The notes under the pieces: model-generated | Seen by the model: the letters and a program-made list of their open reading frames with translations, nothing else | Databases searched by the model: none | Told to the model about the DNA's origin: nothing | Part shown: piece by piece, positions 30,545-39,371 of the stretch | Layout: every line of letters begins with the position of its first letter | Position numbering within the stretch: position 1 is the first letter of the stretch | DNA from: Planococcus kocurii | GTDB lineage: Bacteria; Bacillota; Bacilli; Bacillales_A; Planococcaceae | Length of the DNA: 64,000 nt | Direction: 5' to 3' | NCBI RefSeq assembly: GCF_001465835.2 | Contig: NZ_CP013661.2 | Coordinates: 558,001-622,000 of the forward strand | Translations under genes and position numbers: made by a program

Positions 30545-31762
30545 TTATAGAACGTTGAATTTACCTTTTTTCAAAACAAGCATAGGTCCGCCAATCATGA
30601 ACAATGCGCGGTTATCAATCATTTTTTTCATGAATGACGCTCTTTTACCTGTTACTTTTTTGCCGAAGACAACACCAATTGCATCGTCATCACCAAGTGA
30701 ACAAACTGTTCCTTTTAGATCTGGAACAAATTCAATCGTTGTTTCACCATTCATCAATGCTTTCAGGTTTTTCGCTACGCTTTCACCTTGTTGCATAGCA
30801 ATCTGTGCAGTTGGTGGGAATGGACGATTCGTTTCTTCGTTGATCATTAATGCACAGTCACCAATAATGAAAACATCATCGTATCCTGGAGCACGCAAAT
30901 CTTTATCGACTTTAACGCGAGCGCGCATGTTTTCGATTGGAGTGGCTTCGATCAAACGGTTACCACGGACACCTGCAGCCCAAACGACCGTACCAGCTTT
31001 GATGAATTCAAATTCGTCATCGCCTTTTTTAATTTTAACGCCTTCTGGAGTCGCTTCTACAACAGGTGTACCAATTGAGAATTCGATTCCTTTAGACTCC
31101 AGATGACCTACTGCGTAGTTGACAAGCTCTGGATCAAATCCAGGCAATACCATTGGTGCAGCTTCTACACAAACAACACGCACTTTTTCACGTGGCACGT
31201 CAAACTCTTTACAAAGTTCAGGTACGCGGTTCGCTAATTCACCAAGGAATTCAATTCCTGTAAATCCAGCTCCTCCGACAATAATCGTCAAACGGCTATC
31301 ATCTTTAACAGGCTCTGCAGACCATGTAGCAAATTGGAATTCAATATGCTCACGAATATAACGTGCAGCTTTTACGTTGGCAATAGATAATGCGTATTTA
31401 TCGAGACCTTCAATTCCGAAAGTCTCTCCTTCAAAGCCAAGCGCAATAACAATGTAATCATATGTGAATTCACCATTGTCTGTAGAAACTTTTTTACCTA
31501 CTACATCAATTGCTTCAACAGTTGCTTGTACAAATTTCACTTTCACGCCATCAATAACATCTTTGATATCGTAACGCACTTGTTCTGGAAGCAAAGTTCC
31601 TGCAGCAGCTTCGTGGAGCCAAGTACTTTCATAATGATATTCATTTTTGTTGATTAATGTAATGTCCGCAGCATCTGTGCCAAGAACTTTTTGCAAGTTT
31701 ACTACAGTAGTCAATCCACCGTAACCTGCTCCTAATACTAATATTGACGGTCTTTTCAACAC
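30545..31762 (-). CDS. Type II NADH dehydrogenase (YumB-like)
   Basis: The open frame reaches 31837, but the GTG at 31762 lies eight bases after AAGGTGG and gives about 405 residues starting [16 protein letters not shown] (a TTG one codon later is also possible). The FAD-binding GAGYGG motif is at the N-terminus. A second dinucleotide fold appears as [14 protein letters not shown], and FIIGDCA binds the FAD. The protein is a monotopic flavoenzyme passing electrons from NADH to quinone without proton pumping. The C-terminal region probably contacts the membrane. B. subtilis yumB sits in the same neighbourhood. Confidence 0.9.
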   Translation of the reverse strand: MLKRPSILVLGAGYGGLTTVVNLQKVLGTDAADITLINKNEYHYESTWLHEAAAGTLLPEQVRYDIKDVIDGVKVKFVQATVEAIDVVGKKVSTDNGEFTYDYIVIALGFEGETFGIEGLDKYALSIANVKAARYIREHIEFQFATWSAEPVKDDSRLTIIVGGAGFTGIEFLGELANRVPELCKEFDVPREKVRVVCVEAAPMVLPGFDPELVNYAVGHLESKGIEFSIGTPVVEATPEGVKIKKGDDEFEFIKAGTVVWAAGVRGNRLIEATPIENMRARVKVDKDLRAPGYDDVFIIGDCALMINEETNRPFPPTAQIAMQQGESVAKNLKALMNGETTIEFVPDLKGTVCSLGDDDAIGVVFGKKVTGKRASFMKKMIDNRALFMIGGPMLVLKKGKFNVL

Positions 31763-31934
31763 AATCGCAACCACCTTCAAGTCATTTTTTAATCGAATAT
31801 CGACAAAGCCTTTTAGCCTTGACGCCCCGATAAACACCTATCCTCTATACTAGACCTAAACCCTTCTGATTTCAACTGAATAATGCGTTTATGCTAAACG
31901 TGTCCATAATAAAAAGCCGGTTTGTCACCGACTT

Positions 31935-32297
31935 TTAACAATTCTCTGGAGTACCTGCTTTTTTAGCTGTTCGGAAGGAAGTTCCACAGCCACATGATGC
32001 AATGGCATTGGGATTTTCTATTGTGAATCCGCCACCCATTAATGACTGTTTATAATCAACTACCGTACCTTGTAAAATCGGTGCGTCTTCTTTAGCAATT
32101 AGAATGGGAATTCCAAATTGCTCATACCGATCATCTGCTTCGCTTTTGGTTTTTTCAAACCCCATACCATATGTCAATCCGCTGCATCCGCCGCCTTTAA
32201 CAGCAACACGCAAAAAGGATCCTTCTTCTTCGTTGTGACGCATCATTTCTTTAATTTGGAATGAGGCTGCTTCTGTAATTTCTACTACTTCTGTCAA
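31935..32297 (-). CDS. yutM: Iron-sulfur cluster assembly accessory protein (HesB/ErpA family, YutM)
   Basis: The TTG at 32297 lies five bases after AAGGTGA and gives 120 residues starting MTEVVEITEAA; an in-frame GTG overlaps the ribosome site. The three cluster-ligand cysteines occur in GGGCSGLTYG and SCGCGTSF. A-type carriers deliver Fe-S clusters to target enzymes. The gene lies beside yutI, another Fe-S protein, in the B. subtilis yut order. The imperfect hairpin at 31913-31938 may be its terminator. Confidence 0.92.
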   Translation of the reverse strand: MTEVVEITEAASFQIKEMMRHNEEEGSFLRVAVKGGGCSGLTYGMGFEKTKSEADDRYEQFGIPILIAKEDAPILQGTVVDYKQSLMGGGFTIENPNAIASCGCGTSFRTAKKAGTPENC

Positions 32298-32442
32298 TCT
32301 GATCACCTTCCTCTAACTCTATCATAGCAATCATTTCTATCATTGTTCAAGCCGTTGACCTTGAATTAAAATGCTATCGAACTAAGAATAATTACTTCCA
32401 TTTATTTATATAGAAAAAGAGACCTAAAAAGGTCCCTTAGCA

Positions 32443-32679
32443 TTAGAATACTTGTTCTACTTCTACAATTCCAGGAACTTCTTCCACTAACGCGCGTTCA
32501 ATTCCTGCTTTTAATGTAATGGTCGAGCTTGGGCAGCTTCCGCATGCGCCGAGCAGACGAAGTTTTACGATGCCATCCTCTATATCAACAAGTTCACAGT
32601 CTCCACCGTCACGCAAAAGGAATGGACGTAATTTATCTAAGACTTCCATTACTTGATCTTCTAGCAAAGCTTCAGTCAT
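32443..32679 (-). CDS. yutI: NifU-like Fe-S scaffold/carrier protein (YutI)
   Basis: The 78-residue protein is a single NifU C-terminal domain with [14 protein letters not shown] and the cluster-binding C-x2-C in [11 protein letters not shown]. It carries Fe-S clusters in the cytoplasm. It is divergent from yuzD with an AT-rich 80-base region between. Length and position match B. subtilis yutI. Confidence 0.93.
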   Translation of the reverse strand: MTEALLEDQVMEVLDKLRPFLLRDGGDCELVDIEDGIVKLRLLGACGSCPSSTITLKAGIERALVEEVPGIVEVEQVF

Positions 32680-32761
32680 TTATATCGACTCCTTTCATTA
32701 TAATCATTATAATGTGATTAGCAGGAAAAAGCCACTAATGAATTCACAGGGGGTCCAAATT

Positions 32762-33088
32762 ATGAAGAAACAATTATCAATAGAAGTCTACGGAACCGAT
32801 GTTATTTGCGCAAGTTGTGTCAATGCACCTTCGTCAATTGATACGTATGAGTGGCTAGAAGCCGCCATCTCAAGAAAATACAAAGATCAGCCATTTTCAA
32901 TTACCTATATCGATATTGAGAAACCAATTGAGCTAGACCATCAAAAAGATTATGCACAACGCATCATGGACGATGAATTCTTTTATCCTTTAGTATTAGT
33001 TGAAGGTGAAGTTGTTGGAGAAGGTTATGTACAACTAAAACCTGTTTATCGTGAACTTGAAAAACATGGTTTTTCAGAAGGTAAATAA
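32762..33088 (+). CDS. yuzD: YuzD family thioredoxin-like protein
   Basis: The ATG at 32762 follows CAGGGGGT with seven bases spacing, giving 108 residues. The start is MKKQLSIEVYGTDVICASC with a C16-x2-C19 pair in a thioredoxin-like beta-alpha-beta fold, and a later YPLVLVEGEVVGEG segment in the cis-proline position. This is the DUF1462/YuzD family; a disulfide or Fe-S related redox role is suggested by the motif and by neighbours yutI and yutJ, but is not proven. Confidence 0.88.
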   Translation: MKKQLSIEVYGTDVICASCVNAPSSIDTYEWLEAAISRKYKDQPFSITYIDIEKPIELDHQKDYAQRIMDDEFFYPLVLVEGEVVGEGYVQLKPVYRELEKHGFSEGK

Positions 33089-33097
33089 AAATGAGTA

Positions 33098-33133
33098 AAG
33101 GGTTTGGAATAGACATATTCCAGACCCTTTTTC
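33098..33133 (+). terminator. Terminator of yuzD
   Basis: GGGTTTGGAATA and TATTCCAGACCC pair around a short loop and are followed by T-rich sequence. Confidence 0.7.
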
Positions 33134-33159
33134 TTTAGCCATTTACTCTCTTTCATAAA

Positions 33160-33201
33160 AAACTGTAGACAACTCGAACGAGTTAAGTTTGCCTACAGTC
33201 A
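33160..33201 (-). terminator. Terminator of yutJ
   Basis: On the minus strand ACTGTAG and CTACAGT flank an extended inner stem (AACTCG/CGAGTT) and are followed by a T-run. Confidence 0.75.
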
Positions 33202-33213
33202 ACATGCTTTTAA

Positions 33214-34281
33214 TTAGCCGTTATGCCATTTGTACATCCACAATACGCCGGATTTCATTAAACGAGCAATACGACCAGTAACTGTGCGATCTGCTAAGTA
33301 AGCGAATCCTTGTTTTTTCCCTAAAGAACCTAGGAAGCCTTTTAGTTTAATTTCAGGCATCGTTTCAGGCAACGCCTCGCCTTTCCATGTTGCTTTCAAT
33401 ATTTTAACGATTTGCTCTGCTTGTTCTTCTGCTAGCTGTGCAGAAGGTGCCATTGGCAAGGCAGCACAGTCTCCTACCACATAGACATTGCTGTCGTTTG
33501 GCAGTTGATGATATTGATTGATGACTACGCGTCCACTAGCATCACTTTCTAACCCTAAATCACGGACTGGCTTGACAGGCTGAATGCCTGCAGTCCAAAC
33601 AACTGCATCAACAGGAATCGTTTCTTCATGATTATGCAGCAACTTTGGTTCTACTTGTGTGATATTCGAATTCGATACCACATCTACGTTATGTTTTTCA
33701 AACCATTTTCTAACGAAATCACTCAAACGTTCTGGGAAATCACGTAAGATTCGTGGACTCCGGTCAAACAATTTAATATTCAAGTCTTTTCGACTTTCAC
33801 GCAGTTCACTGGCTAGTTCAATCCCACTAAGACCTGCGCCCACTACACCAACTACAGCACCAGCAGGCAGTCCTAATAACTGTTGATACGTAGCACGTGA
33901 CTTACCAATCGTCTGAATGCTGTAAGTAAATTCTTCAGCTCCTGGTACGTTGTGGTATTTGTCTTCGCACCCTAAACCAATTACTAAGTCATCGTAGGCT
34001 ATGCGTTCTCCGTTCTCCATAAAAATACATTTTTCTTGAAGGCCGATTTCCAGTATTTCTCCGTTAACTACTGTTAGGCGTTCGTGTTCTGGAAACGGGA
34101 CGCGGACTTCATGGTCTGACTCTGTACCAGCGGCTAACGCATAAAATTCCGTCTTCATGCTGTGGAATGGTGTCCGGTCTATCAAAATTATTTCGGTATC
34201 CTGTGGAAGGCTTGACGGCAACAAGCGGAGCAAAATCCGCATATTGCCATAACCGCCTCCAAGTAAGACTAATTTTCTCAT
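33214..34281 (-). CDS. yutJ: NADH dehydrogenase-like FAD oxidoreductase (YutJ)
   Basis: The 355-residue pyridine nucleotide-disulfide oxidoreductase has the N-terminal FAD motif GGGYGNMRILLRLLP, the NAD motif GVVGAGLSGIELASEL and the FAD-contact VYVVGDCAALP. It is shorter than YumB and resembles YutJ of B. subtilis, a second Ndh-like flavoprotein. Electron acceptor and physiological role are not clear. It is divergent from yuzB. Confidence 0.87.
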   Translation of the reverse strand: MRKLVLLGGGYGNMRILLRLLPSSLPQDTEIILIDRTPFHSMKTEFYALAAGTESDHEVRVPFPEHERLTVVNGEILEIGLQEKCIFMENGERIAYDDLVIGLGCEDKYHNVPGAEEFTYSIQTIGKSRATYQQLLGLPAGAVVGVVGAGLSGIELASELRESRKDLNIKLFDRSPRILRDFPERLSDFVRKWFEKHNVDVVSNSNITQVEPKLLHNHEETIPVDAVVWTAGIQPVKPVRDLGLESDASGRVVINQYHQLPNDSNVYVVGDCAALPMAPSAQLAEEQAEQIVKILKATWKGEALPETMPEIKLKGFLGSLGKKQGFAYLADRTVTGRIARLMKSGVLWMYKWHNG

Positions 34282-34433
34282 AAAAATCTCCTTTAACTTT
34301 CATCTGTCAGATCAATTTCTCACATATGAGTATAGCTGATTGTGATAACTTTCACAATGCTTTCACCAGAAATCAATTAATTGACTCCTGCCACAAAAAA
34401 AGGTAGGATTTCGTTGTAGTGAGGTGACTTAGA

Positions 34434-34670
34434 ATGAAACCAATTGTTGAATTTTGCATTAGTAATATAGCCAATGGTGCACAAGATTCTTTTGAAAAAC
34501 TCGAACGAGATCCCAATCTCGATGTTTTGGAATACGGCTGTTTAAGCTATTGCACAAAATGTTCCGAGTCTTTGTACGCACTTGTTAACGGAGAAATCGT
34601 CGAAGCAGACTCTCCCGATGAGTTGACGAAAAAAGTTTACGAATTCATAGAGGAAAACCCATTATTTTAA
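34434..34670 (+). CDS. yuzB: YuzB family protein (DUF1450)
   Basis: The 78-residue protein begins [17 protein letters not shown] and has the family cysteines C8 and those in [12 protein letters not shown]. The Y-x-x-C-C-pattern suggests metal or redox function, but this is not established. B. subtilis yuzB lies next to yutJ as here. A GTGAGGTGA ribosome site precedes the ATG. Confidence 0.88.
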   Translation: MKPIVEFCISNIANGAQDSFEKLERDPNLDVLEYGCLSYCTKCSESLYALVNGEIVEADSPDELTKKVYEFIEENPLF

Positions 34671-34691
34671 GCCGTTCAAAAACGGCTTTTT
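34669..34691 (+). terminator. Terminator of yuzB
   Basis: AAGCCGTT-N4-AACGGCTT with T-run directly overlaps the end of yuzB. Confidence 0.85.
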
Positions 34692-34743
34692 TCAGTATAT
34701 GGAGAAATTGGAACACTTAAGTTCGTGGGGCTAAACGATTTAA

Positions 34744-34786
34744 CCCGGCGATGCGGCTTTGTGCTGCATCGCCGGGCTTTTTCTTT
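34744..34786 (+). terminator. Strong orphan GC-rich hairpin with T-run
   Basis: The 11-base perfect repeat CCCGGCGATGC/GCATCGCCGGG with T-rich tail faces the plus strand, 50 bases after the yuzB terminator. No gene for it is visible between the two hairpins, so it may back up the first terminator or block read-through into the opposing yutF gene. Confidence 0.75.
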
Positions 34787-34798
34787 TGGCAGTTGTTT

Positions 34799-35572
34799 TT
34801 ATAGCTCCCAAAACCCTAGATTTTCAATTGTAAAGCTTGGTGGATGTTCTTTTTTCAATACATAATCTGTGCTACTAACACCTGTATTAACGTGAATGGT
34901 ATCAATGCCAAAGCGTATGCCCGCTTGAATATCCGTATCATAGTTGTCTCCAATCATCACCATTTCGCTTTTTTCAAAACCCGATTCATGTTGAATGGCT
35001 TCTAACATATGAATTTCTGGCTTGCCAATAAACACAGGCACTCTATCTGTCGAAGCAGCTACCATTGTTGTGAATGCGCCATTTCCTGGCAAAAAGCCTT
35101 GTTCAGAAGGAAAAGCCAGATCTTGATTTGTAGATAAAAAAATAGCTCCTTTGCGAATTTCTAAACAAGCGGTTGCTAATTTATCATACGTAACATTTCG
35201 ATCAAGTCCCATTAATACGATGCCGGCTTGTTCTTCTACTCGTTCGAGCCCTTCTTGAAGCAATGCTTGATCTAAGCCGTGAGAACCAACTGTGTATACA
35301 GTCTTTTTTGGATACCACCGTTTAATGTATTTGGCTGCTGCAATTGCGGAAGACATAATGCGTTCTTTTTTAGCAGCAATCCCAAAGCCCGCCATTTTGT
35401 CTTGGAGTTGCTGTTGCGTCATAGATGCGTTATTCGTAATAAAAAAAGGTTCAATCCCCCGTTGCTGCAGGCGCTTAACAAAGTCTACCGCTCCTTCAAC
35501 GGCTTCAGTTCCGCGATAAATGGTTCCGTCTAAATCTAGGCAATAGGCTTGATAGTGTTTTCTACTTGTCAT
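34799..35572 (-). CDS. yutF: HAD-IIA family sugar phosphatase (YutF/NagD-like)
   Basis: The ATG at 35572 lies seven bases after GGAG (an adjacent ATG one codon upstream is possible), giving 257 residues. HAD motif I is DLDGTIYRG, motif II includes FFITNNAS, and motif III/IV is MIGDNYDTDI. The C2-type cap places it in the NagD subgroup, whose members dephosphorylate small phosphoesters in the cytoplasm. It overlaps the end of yutE and is likely translated in coupling with it. Confidence 0.92.
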   Translation of the reverse strand: MTSRKHYQAYCLDLDGTIYRGTEAVEGAVDFVKRLQQRGIEPFFITNNASMTQQQLQDKMAGFGIAAKKERIMSSAIAAAKYIKRWYPKKTVYTVGSHGLDQALLQEGLERVEEQAGIVLMGLDRNVTYDKLATACLEIRKGAIFLSTNQDLAFPSEQGFLPGNGAFTTMVAASTDRVPVFIGKPEIHMLEAIQHESGFEKSEMVMIGDNYDTDIQAGIRFGIDTIHVNTGVSSTDYVLKKEHPPSFTIENLGFWEL

Positions 35573-36017
35573 CATTTGTCTCCGGTATAAACGCTGAAAC
35601 TGGACCTAATTCATGAACAAGGTAATGCTCGACTCTCGGTCCAAACGCTTTCAATGATTCAAGATTCGCATCAAGTGCTGCGATAATTGCTTGCTGATCT
35701 ACTTTCATAAACTCTCGAACTAACATTTTTCGCAACGCAATGACATCCTTAAACGGCTGATCCATGTCTGCTGTAATTACTTTTTCATCAACTAAAATAT
35801 CGATTATGTCATCATAACTTCCAGGGTCACGCATAATAAAGCCATCAATCATCGAGTTACCGACATCAATGATCGACTCAATAATGTTTGCCCCGACACG
35901 TTCTAGCGCAAGTAAGTCATTAAATGACGTCCATTGCTGCTTTTTTTCGTAAAATTCCAATAAAGCATTCATGTACTGAATCGTTTCAGTAATTTTTCTG
36001 CGGTCAATAAAATACAT
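35562..36017 (-). CDS. yutE: DUF86/HepT-like protein (YutE)
   Basis: The ATG at 36017 follows GGAGGG with a seven-base spacer, giving 151 residues. The protein is all-helical with the DUF86 signature: an R-x-x-x-x-x-I-I-x-x-x-i-d segment (ERVGANIIESIIDVGNSMID) and RKMLVREFM. HepT-type toxins with an RX4-6H motif cleave RNA, but here the RX4H motif is not evident and no MntA antitoxin gene is adjacent, so I do not call a toxin. Position next to yutF matches B. subtilis. Confidence 0.82.
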   Translation of the reverse strand: MYFIDRRKITETIQYMNALLEFYEKKQQWTSFNDLLALERVGANIIESIIDVGNSMIDGFIMRDPGSYDDIIDILVDEKVITADMDQPFKDVIALRKMLVREFMKVDQQAIIAALDANLESLKAFGPRVEHYLVHELGPVSAFIPETNDDK

Positions 36018-36084
36018 AAAAATACCCTCCAATAGGCGTTTGAAAATCGTCAATTTCTTTCTTTATCATATCATATTGCCAAAA

Positions 36085-36123
36085 AAAAACCCCCTTACGG
36101 ATTACACATCCGCTTCGGGGGTT
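36085..36123 (-). terminator. Terminator of lipA-yutD
   Basis: On the minus strand AAACCCCC and GGGGGTTT with an inner GGAT/ATCC stem are followed by a run of nine T's. The stop codon of yutD lies inside the hairpin. Confidence 0.87.
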
Positions 36124-36428
36124 TGCTGTTCGGGTTCTTCAATTAAAGGAGCTGCTTTTCCACCTTTTTTTATAACGAAATAAGCGCAACCAAAATTACA
36201 GTACTCGTAAAGATAATCCTGTAAAGTACTAATTTTTGTATCATAGGTTGCTTTGTGGTTCGTGTCTTCAAAAAAGCCTTTCAACCGTAACTGTCCATAG
36301 CCCCAGTCTCCCAAAATATAATCATATTTCGACAAAATTTCGCTATAGCGTCCTGTTATGGCCTCCTCTTTGAATCCTTCTCGGTGATCTATTAATATGT
36401 CGTATTCCCATTGATCCAATGTAATCAT
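36102..36428 (-). CDS. yutD: YutD family protein
   Basis: The ATG at 36428 follows GGTGGAAAA and gives 108 residues. The alternative ATG at 36443 shares a base with the lipA stop. The family core DYILGDWGYGQLRLKGFF and YEYCNFGCAYFVIKK is present. It is immediately downstream of lipA. The function is unknown. Confidence 0.85.
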   Translation of the reverse strand: MITLDQWEYDILIDHREGFKEEAITGRYSEILSKYDYILGDWGYGQLRLKGFFEDTNHKATYDTKISTLQDYLYEYCNFGCAYFVIKKGGKAAPLIEEPEQQTPEADV

Positions 36429-36442
36429 TTTTCCACCATCCA

Positions 36443-37366
36443 TTAGCTGTTTGTAGCAGCTGCTTGCACTTCTCCGAGGCGCTGACGCTCTTTAGCAGCT
36501 GCATTGACTTGCTCATCCGCATGGTAGCTGCTTCGAACCAAAGGGCCTGCCTGGCAATGCGAAAACCCTTTAGTCATCGCAATCTCCCAAAATTCTTTAA
36601 ATTCCTTTGGCGAATAATATTTTTGTACCATTAAGTGTTTTTTCGAAGGCTGAAGATATTGACCGATTGTCATGATATCGACATCGTTCGCACGTAAGTC
36701 ATCCATTACTTCAATAATTTCTTCTTTTGTTTCCCCCAAGCCGATCATTAATGAGGATTTTGTTGGGATTTCCGGATGCATTTCTTTTGAACGTTTTAAC
36801 AGTTCCAGTGATCGGTCGTACTTAGCACGCGCTCTAACTCTTGGCGTTAAACGGCGTACTGTTTCTATATTATGATTTAAAATATCCGGTTTTGCTTCCA
36901 TTAGACGTTCCAGATTTTCATAGACTCCACCCATATCAGACGGCAAGACTTCAACAGTAGTAAATGGATTAGCACGTTTAATCGCGCGGATTGTTTCAGC
37001 AAAAACAGCTGAACCTCCATCTTTTAAATCGTCTCGTGCAACCGCTGTAATGACTGCATGTTTGAGATTCATCATTTTTACAGAGGCTGCCACACGTTCA
37101 GGTTCTTGAAGATCCAATTCATTCGGTAGTCCTGTTTTGACTGCACAAAAACGGCAGGCTCTTGTACAAACAGCACCTAAAATCATAAAGGTAGCGGTTC
37201 TCCGGGTTCCCCAACATTCGTGGATATTTGGACATTTCGCTTCTTCACAGACGGTATTGAGGTTATTTTCTCTCATCATCTTTTTTAAATCTGTATAGTT
37301 TTCATTGGTGTTGAGTTTGATCTTTAACCAATCGGGCTTTCTAAGATGCTCTTGTTTTGTTGACAT
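36443..37366 (-). CDS. lipA: Lipoyl synthase
   Basis: The start at 37366 gives 307 residues; an ATG two codons upstream is closer to the GGGG ribosome site. The auxiliary 4Fe-4S cluster motif C40-x4-C45-x5-C51 and the radical SAM motif C67-x3-C71-x2-C74 ([11 protein letters not shown]) are intact. The C-terminal RSSYHAD serine ligand is also present. The enzyme inserts two sulfur atoms into octanoyl groups on lipoyl domains. GcvH in this same window is one of its substrates. It is followed by yutD with a one-base overlap or 15-base gap. Confidence 0.96.
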   Translation of the reverse strand: MSTKQEHLRKPDWLKIKLNTNENYTDLKKMMRENNLNTVCEEAKCPNIHECWGTRRTATFMILGAVCTRACRFCAVKTGLPNELDLQEPERVAASVKMMNLKHAVITAVARDDLKDGGSAVFAETIRAIKRANPFTTVEVLPSDMGGVYENLERLMEAKPDILNHNIETVRRLTPRVRARAKYDRSLELLKRSKEMHPEIPTKSSLMIGLGETKEEIIEVMDDLRANDVDIMTIGQYLQPSKKHLMVQKYYSPKEFKEFWEIAMTKGFSHCQAGPLVRSSYHADEQVNAAAKERQRLGEVQAAATNS

Positions 37367-37474
37367 GCACATCGTCCCCTGTCTATCTGATTTGTGAATG
37401 GAATCCTATTGTACTCCAAATGTATCATAAAGGTTTGTTCCTCACAAGTTCACGTCTCTCTCTAAAGACATGAA

Positions 37475-37503
37475 AAAGCCCAGAAACCAAAAGTTTCTGG
37501 GCT
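37475..37503 (-). terminator. Terminator of the MetP/MetS-like operon
   Basis: AAGCCCAGAAAC-N5-GTTTCTGGGCTT is followed by T-rich sequence on the minus strand. Confidence 0.88.
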
Positions 37504-37509
37504 TGTAAA

Positions 37510-37641
37510 TTATACGTTGTTTGCAGCATTTTTCGACTTGTTCTTTTTGCTGCTACTGACTGCATGAATGATGCTAGCAGCCAAGCCACCCCAAATAATG
37601 ACCATGCCGATAATCATTACCACAATTGAACTTACAGTCAT
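37510..37641 (-). CDS. Small NSS-transporter companion subunit (MetS-like)
   Basis: The 43-residue protein starts at the ATG at 37641, after AAAAGGAGGAGTATCAT-type sequence (GGAGG with an eight-base gap). It has one membrane helix (SIVVMIIGMVIIWGGLAASI) and a lysine/asparagine-rich tail. This is the layout of MetS, the small subunit that partners the MetP methionine/alanine importer of the NSS family in Corynebacterium. It starts 15 bases after the NSS gene on the same strand and precedes their terminator, so they form an operon. Confidence 0.85.
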   Translation of the reverse strand: MTVSSIVVMIIGMVIIWGGLAASIIHAVSSSKKNKSKNAANNV

Positions 37642-37656
37642 ATGATACTCCTCCTT

Positions 37657-39177
37657 TTAATTGCGCTCGTCATATTCTCCCTGTTCTTTATGCCATTTTG
37701 CAAGAGAGAATAGAACCCCGAAAATGATTGCAGCGGAAGCAACTGCTACGCCTCCTGATAAGGTAAACATATCTGAGTACCCTTCGTAGTTTCCAGTTTC
37801 AGTATCAAACTCTTTCAGAATGTTTAGCTTGAGTAAACCGAACATCATATAACCTAAAACGATTGGTGTAATGATGCCGAGACTGAATTTCCACCAGCCA
37901 CCCAAATGAATATCCGAGATTTCGTTAGCATGTGCTTTAAGTGTATCTGCTTTGCGGAACACCCAAACGACTAGCACCACTTCTACTAGACCGATTGCTG
38001 CAACACCAAATTGGTTGATAAAGTAATCTGCAAGATCCAAGAAGAACAATCCGCCTTGTGTTGCAAAGAGAATTGAAATCAATGCTGCAAGTCCGCCTCC
38101 GAAAAGAACAGATTTTCTACGAGAAATACCGAACTTCTCAGAAAACCCAGCGACATAAGTTTCAGTAATTGACATCAAAGACGTCAATCCAGCGAGTGTT
38201 AACGACAAGAAGAACAATACGCCGAACAATCCGTTGAATCCTGGAAATTCATTGATAATTTGTGGGAATACCACAAATGCCAATCCAACACCGGCTGTTG
38301 CTACTTCACTTACTTCAACACCTTGTTGCGATGCCATAAACCCAAGAGCTGCGAAAACACCGATACCAGCTAATAATTCAAAGCTTGAGTTGGCAAAACC
38401 TGTGATAAAAGCGTTATTTGTAATGTCCGACTTTTTAGGAAGATAGCTTGAGTACGTAATCATAATGGCAAATGCGACAGATAAACTAAAGAATATATGT
38501 CCATAAGCTGCGACCCAAACCGACGGATCCATAATAGCGCTAAAATCTGGTTGGAAGAATGCTTCTAGTCCTACCAATGCCCCGTCCAGTGTAACTGCAC
38601 GAATAACTACTGCCAAGAAAATGACGACTAAAGTTGGAATGAAAATCCGGTTAGCCACTTCAATTCCTTTTTTCACTCCTGCAAGCAAAATTCCGAGTGT
38701 AATGACCCAGACCAGCACTAGAGGAATAAATACGCCCCAAACAATTCCACCTGTTTGCCCTGGGCTAACTGTCAGTTGCAAAAATTCATTGAATAAGAAA
38801 TCTTGTGTATCTGTGCCCCATGCCTGATTGATTGAAAATATAGTATAGCGCATTGCCCAAGCGATAATAACGGCATAGTACACAGATATAATGAAGGACA
38901 CAAATACTGCCCACCAACCAAGCCATTCTAGTTTTTTACCACCCATTCTAAAGAATGATAATGGTGCAGAACCTCGGTACTTATGACCAATCGTAAATTC
39001 AAGGATTAAAATTGGTATACCGGCAGTTAATAATGCAAATAGATATGGTATGAAAAAGGCACCCCCGCCATTTTCAAAGGCAACATACGGAAAACGCCAA
39101 ATGTTACCTAAACCTACTGCAGAGCCGACAGCTGCCATGATAAAGCCGGCACGTGTACCCCATTGCGAACGTTCCAT
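37657..39177 (-). CDS. NSS family sodium-dependent amino-acid transporter (MetP-like)
   Basis: The ATG at 39177, seven bases after GGGGG, gives 506 residues with eleven to twelve membrane helices. Helix 1 shows AAVGSAVGLGNIWRFPYVAFENGG, quoted as GSAVGLGNIWRFPY, the sodium and substrate site. It is longer than the NSS protein at 17095 and has a small MetS-like partner immediately downstream, which suggests methionine or alanine import. The substrate remains inference; no S-box is seen upstream. Confidence 0.87.
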   Translation of the reverse strand: MERSQWGTRAGFIMAAVGSAVGLGNIWRFPYVAFENGGGAFFIPYLFALLTAGIPILILEFTIGHKYRGSAPLSFFRMGGKKLEWLGWWAVFVSFIISVYYAVIIAWAMRYTIFSINQAWGTDTQDFLFNEFLQLTVSPGQTGGIVWGVFIPLVLVWVITLGILLAGVKKGIEVANRIFIPTLVVIFLAVVIRAVTLDGALVGLEAFFQPDFSAIMDPSVWVAAYGHIFFSLSVAFAIMITYSSYLPKKSDITNNAFITGFANSSFELLAGIGVFAALGFMASQQGVEVSEVATAGVGLAFVVFPQIINEFPGFNGLFGVLFFLSLTLAGLTSLMSITETYVAGFSEKFGISRRKSVLFGGGLAALISILFATQGGLFFLDLADYFINQFGVAAIGLVEVVLVVWVFRKADTLKAHANEISDIHLGGWWKFSLGIITPIVLGYMMFGLLKLNILKEFDTETGNYEGYSDMFTLSGGVAVASAAIIFGVLFSLAKWHKEQGEYDERN

Positions 39178-39337
39178 CACTCTTCCCCCTCTGTATTCCC
39201 ATTCTATTTACATAAAAATAGGAATTTTGTTTGTTTTCAGATTATTAACTAATCTAAAAATAGTATACCGAGAGAGCGCTTTAATGTAAAGACGATTTCA
39301 CAATATAATTTAAAAAAACTATTGCGGCAAAAGTAAA

Positions 39338-39364
39338 AAGGCAGAGAAATAGCTTCTCTGCCTT
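39338..39364 (-). terminator. Terminator of the NhaC-family gene
   Basis: AAGGCAGAGAA-N5-TTCTCTGCCTT, T-run on the minus strand. Confidence 0.88.
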
Positions 39365-39371
39365 GATTTCA

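Noticed and set aside
35562..36017. HepT-type RNase toxin for the DUF86 protein
   Set aside because: No RX4H catalytic motif and no MntA nucleotidyltransferase neighbour; it matches the housekeeping YutE context.
39240..39290. Possible catabolite-response element near GAGAGCGCTTTAATG
   Set aside because: It deviates from the cre consensus at several positions and could be chance in AT-rich DNA.
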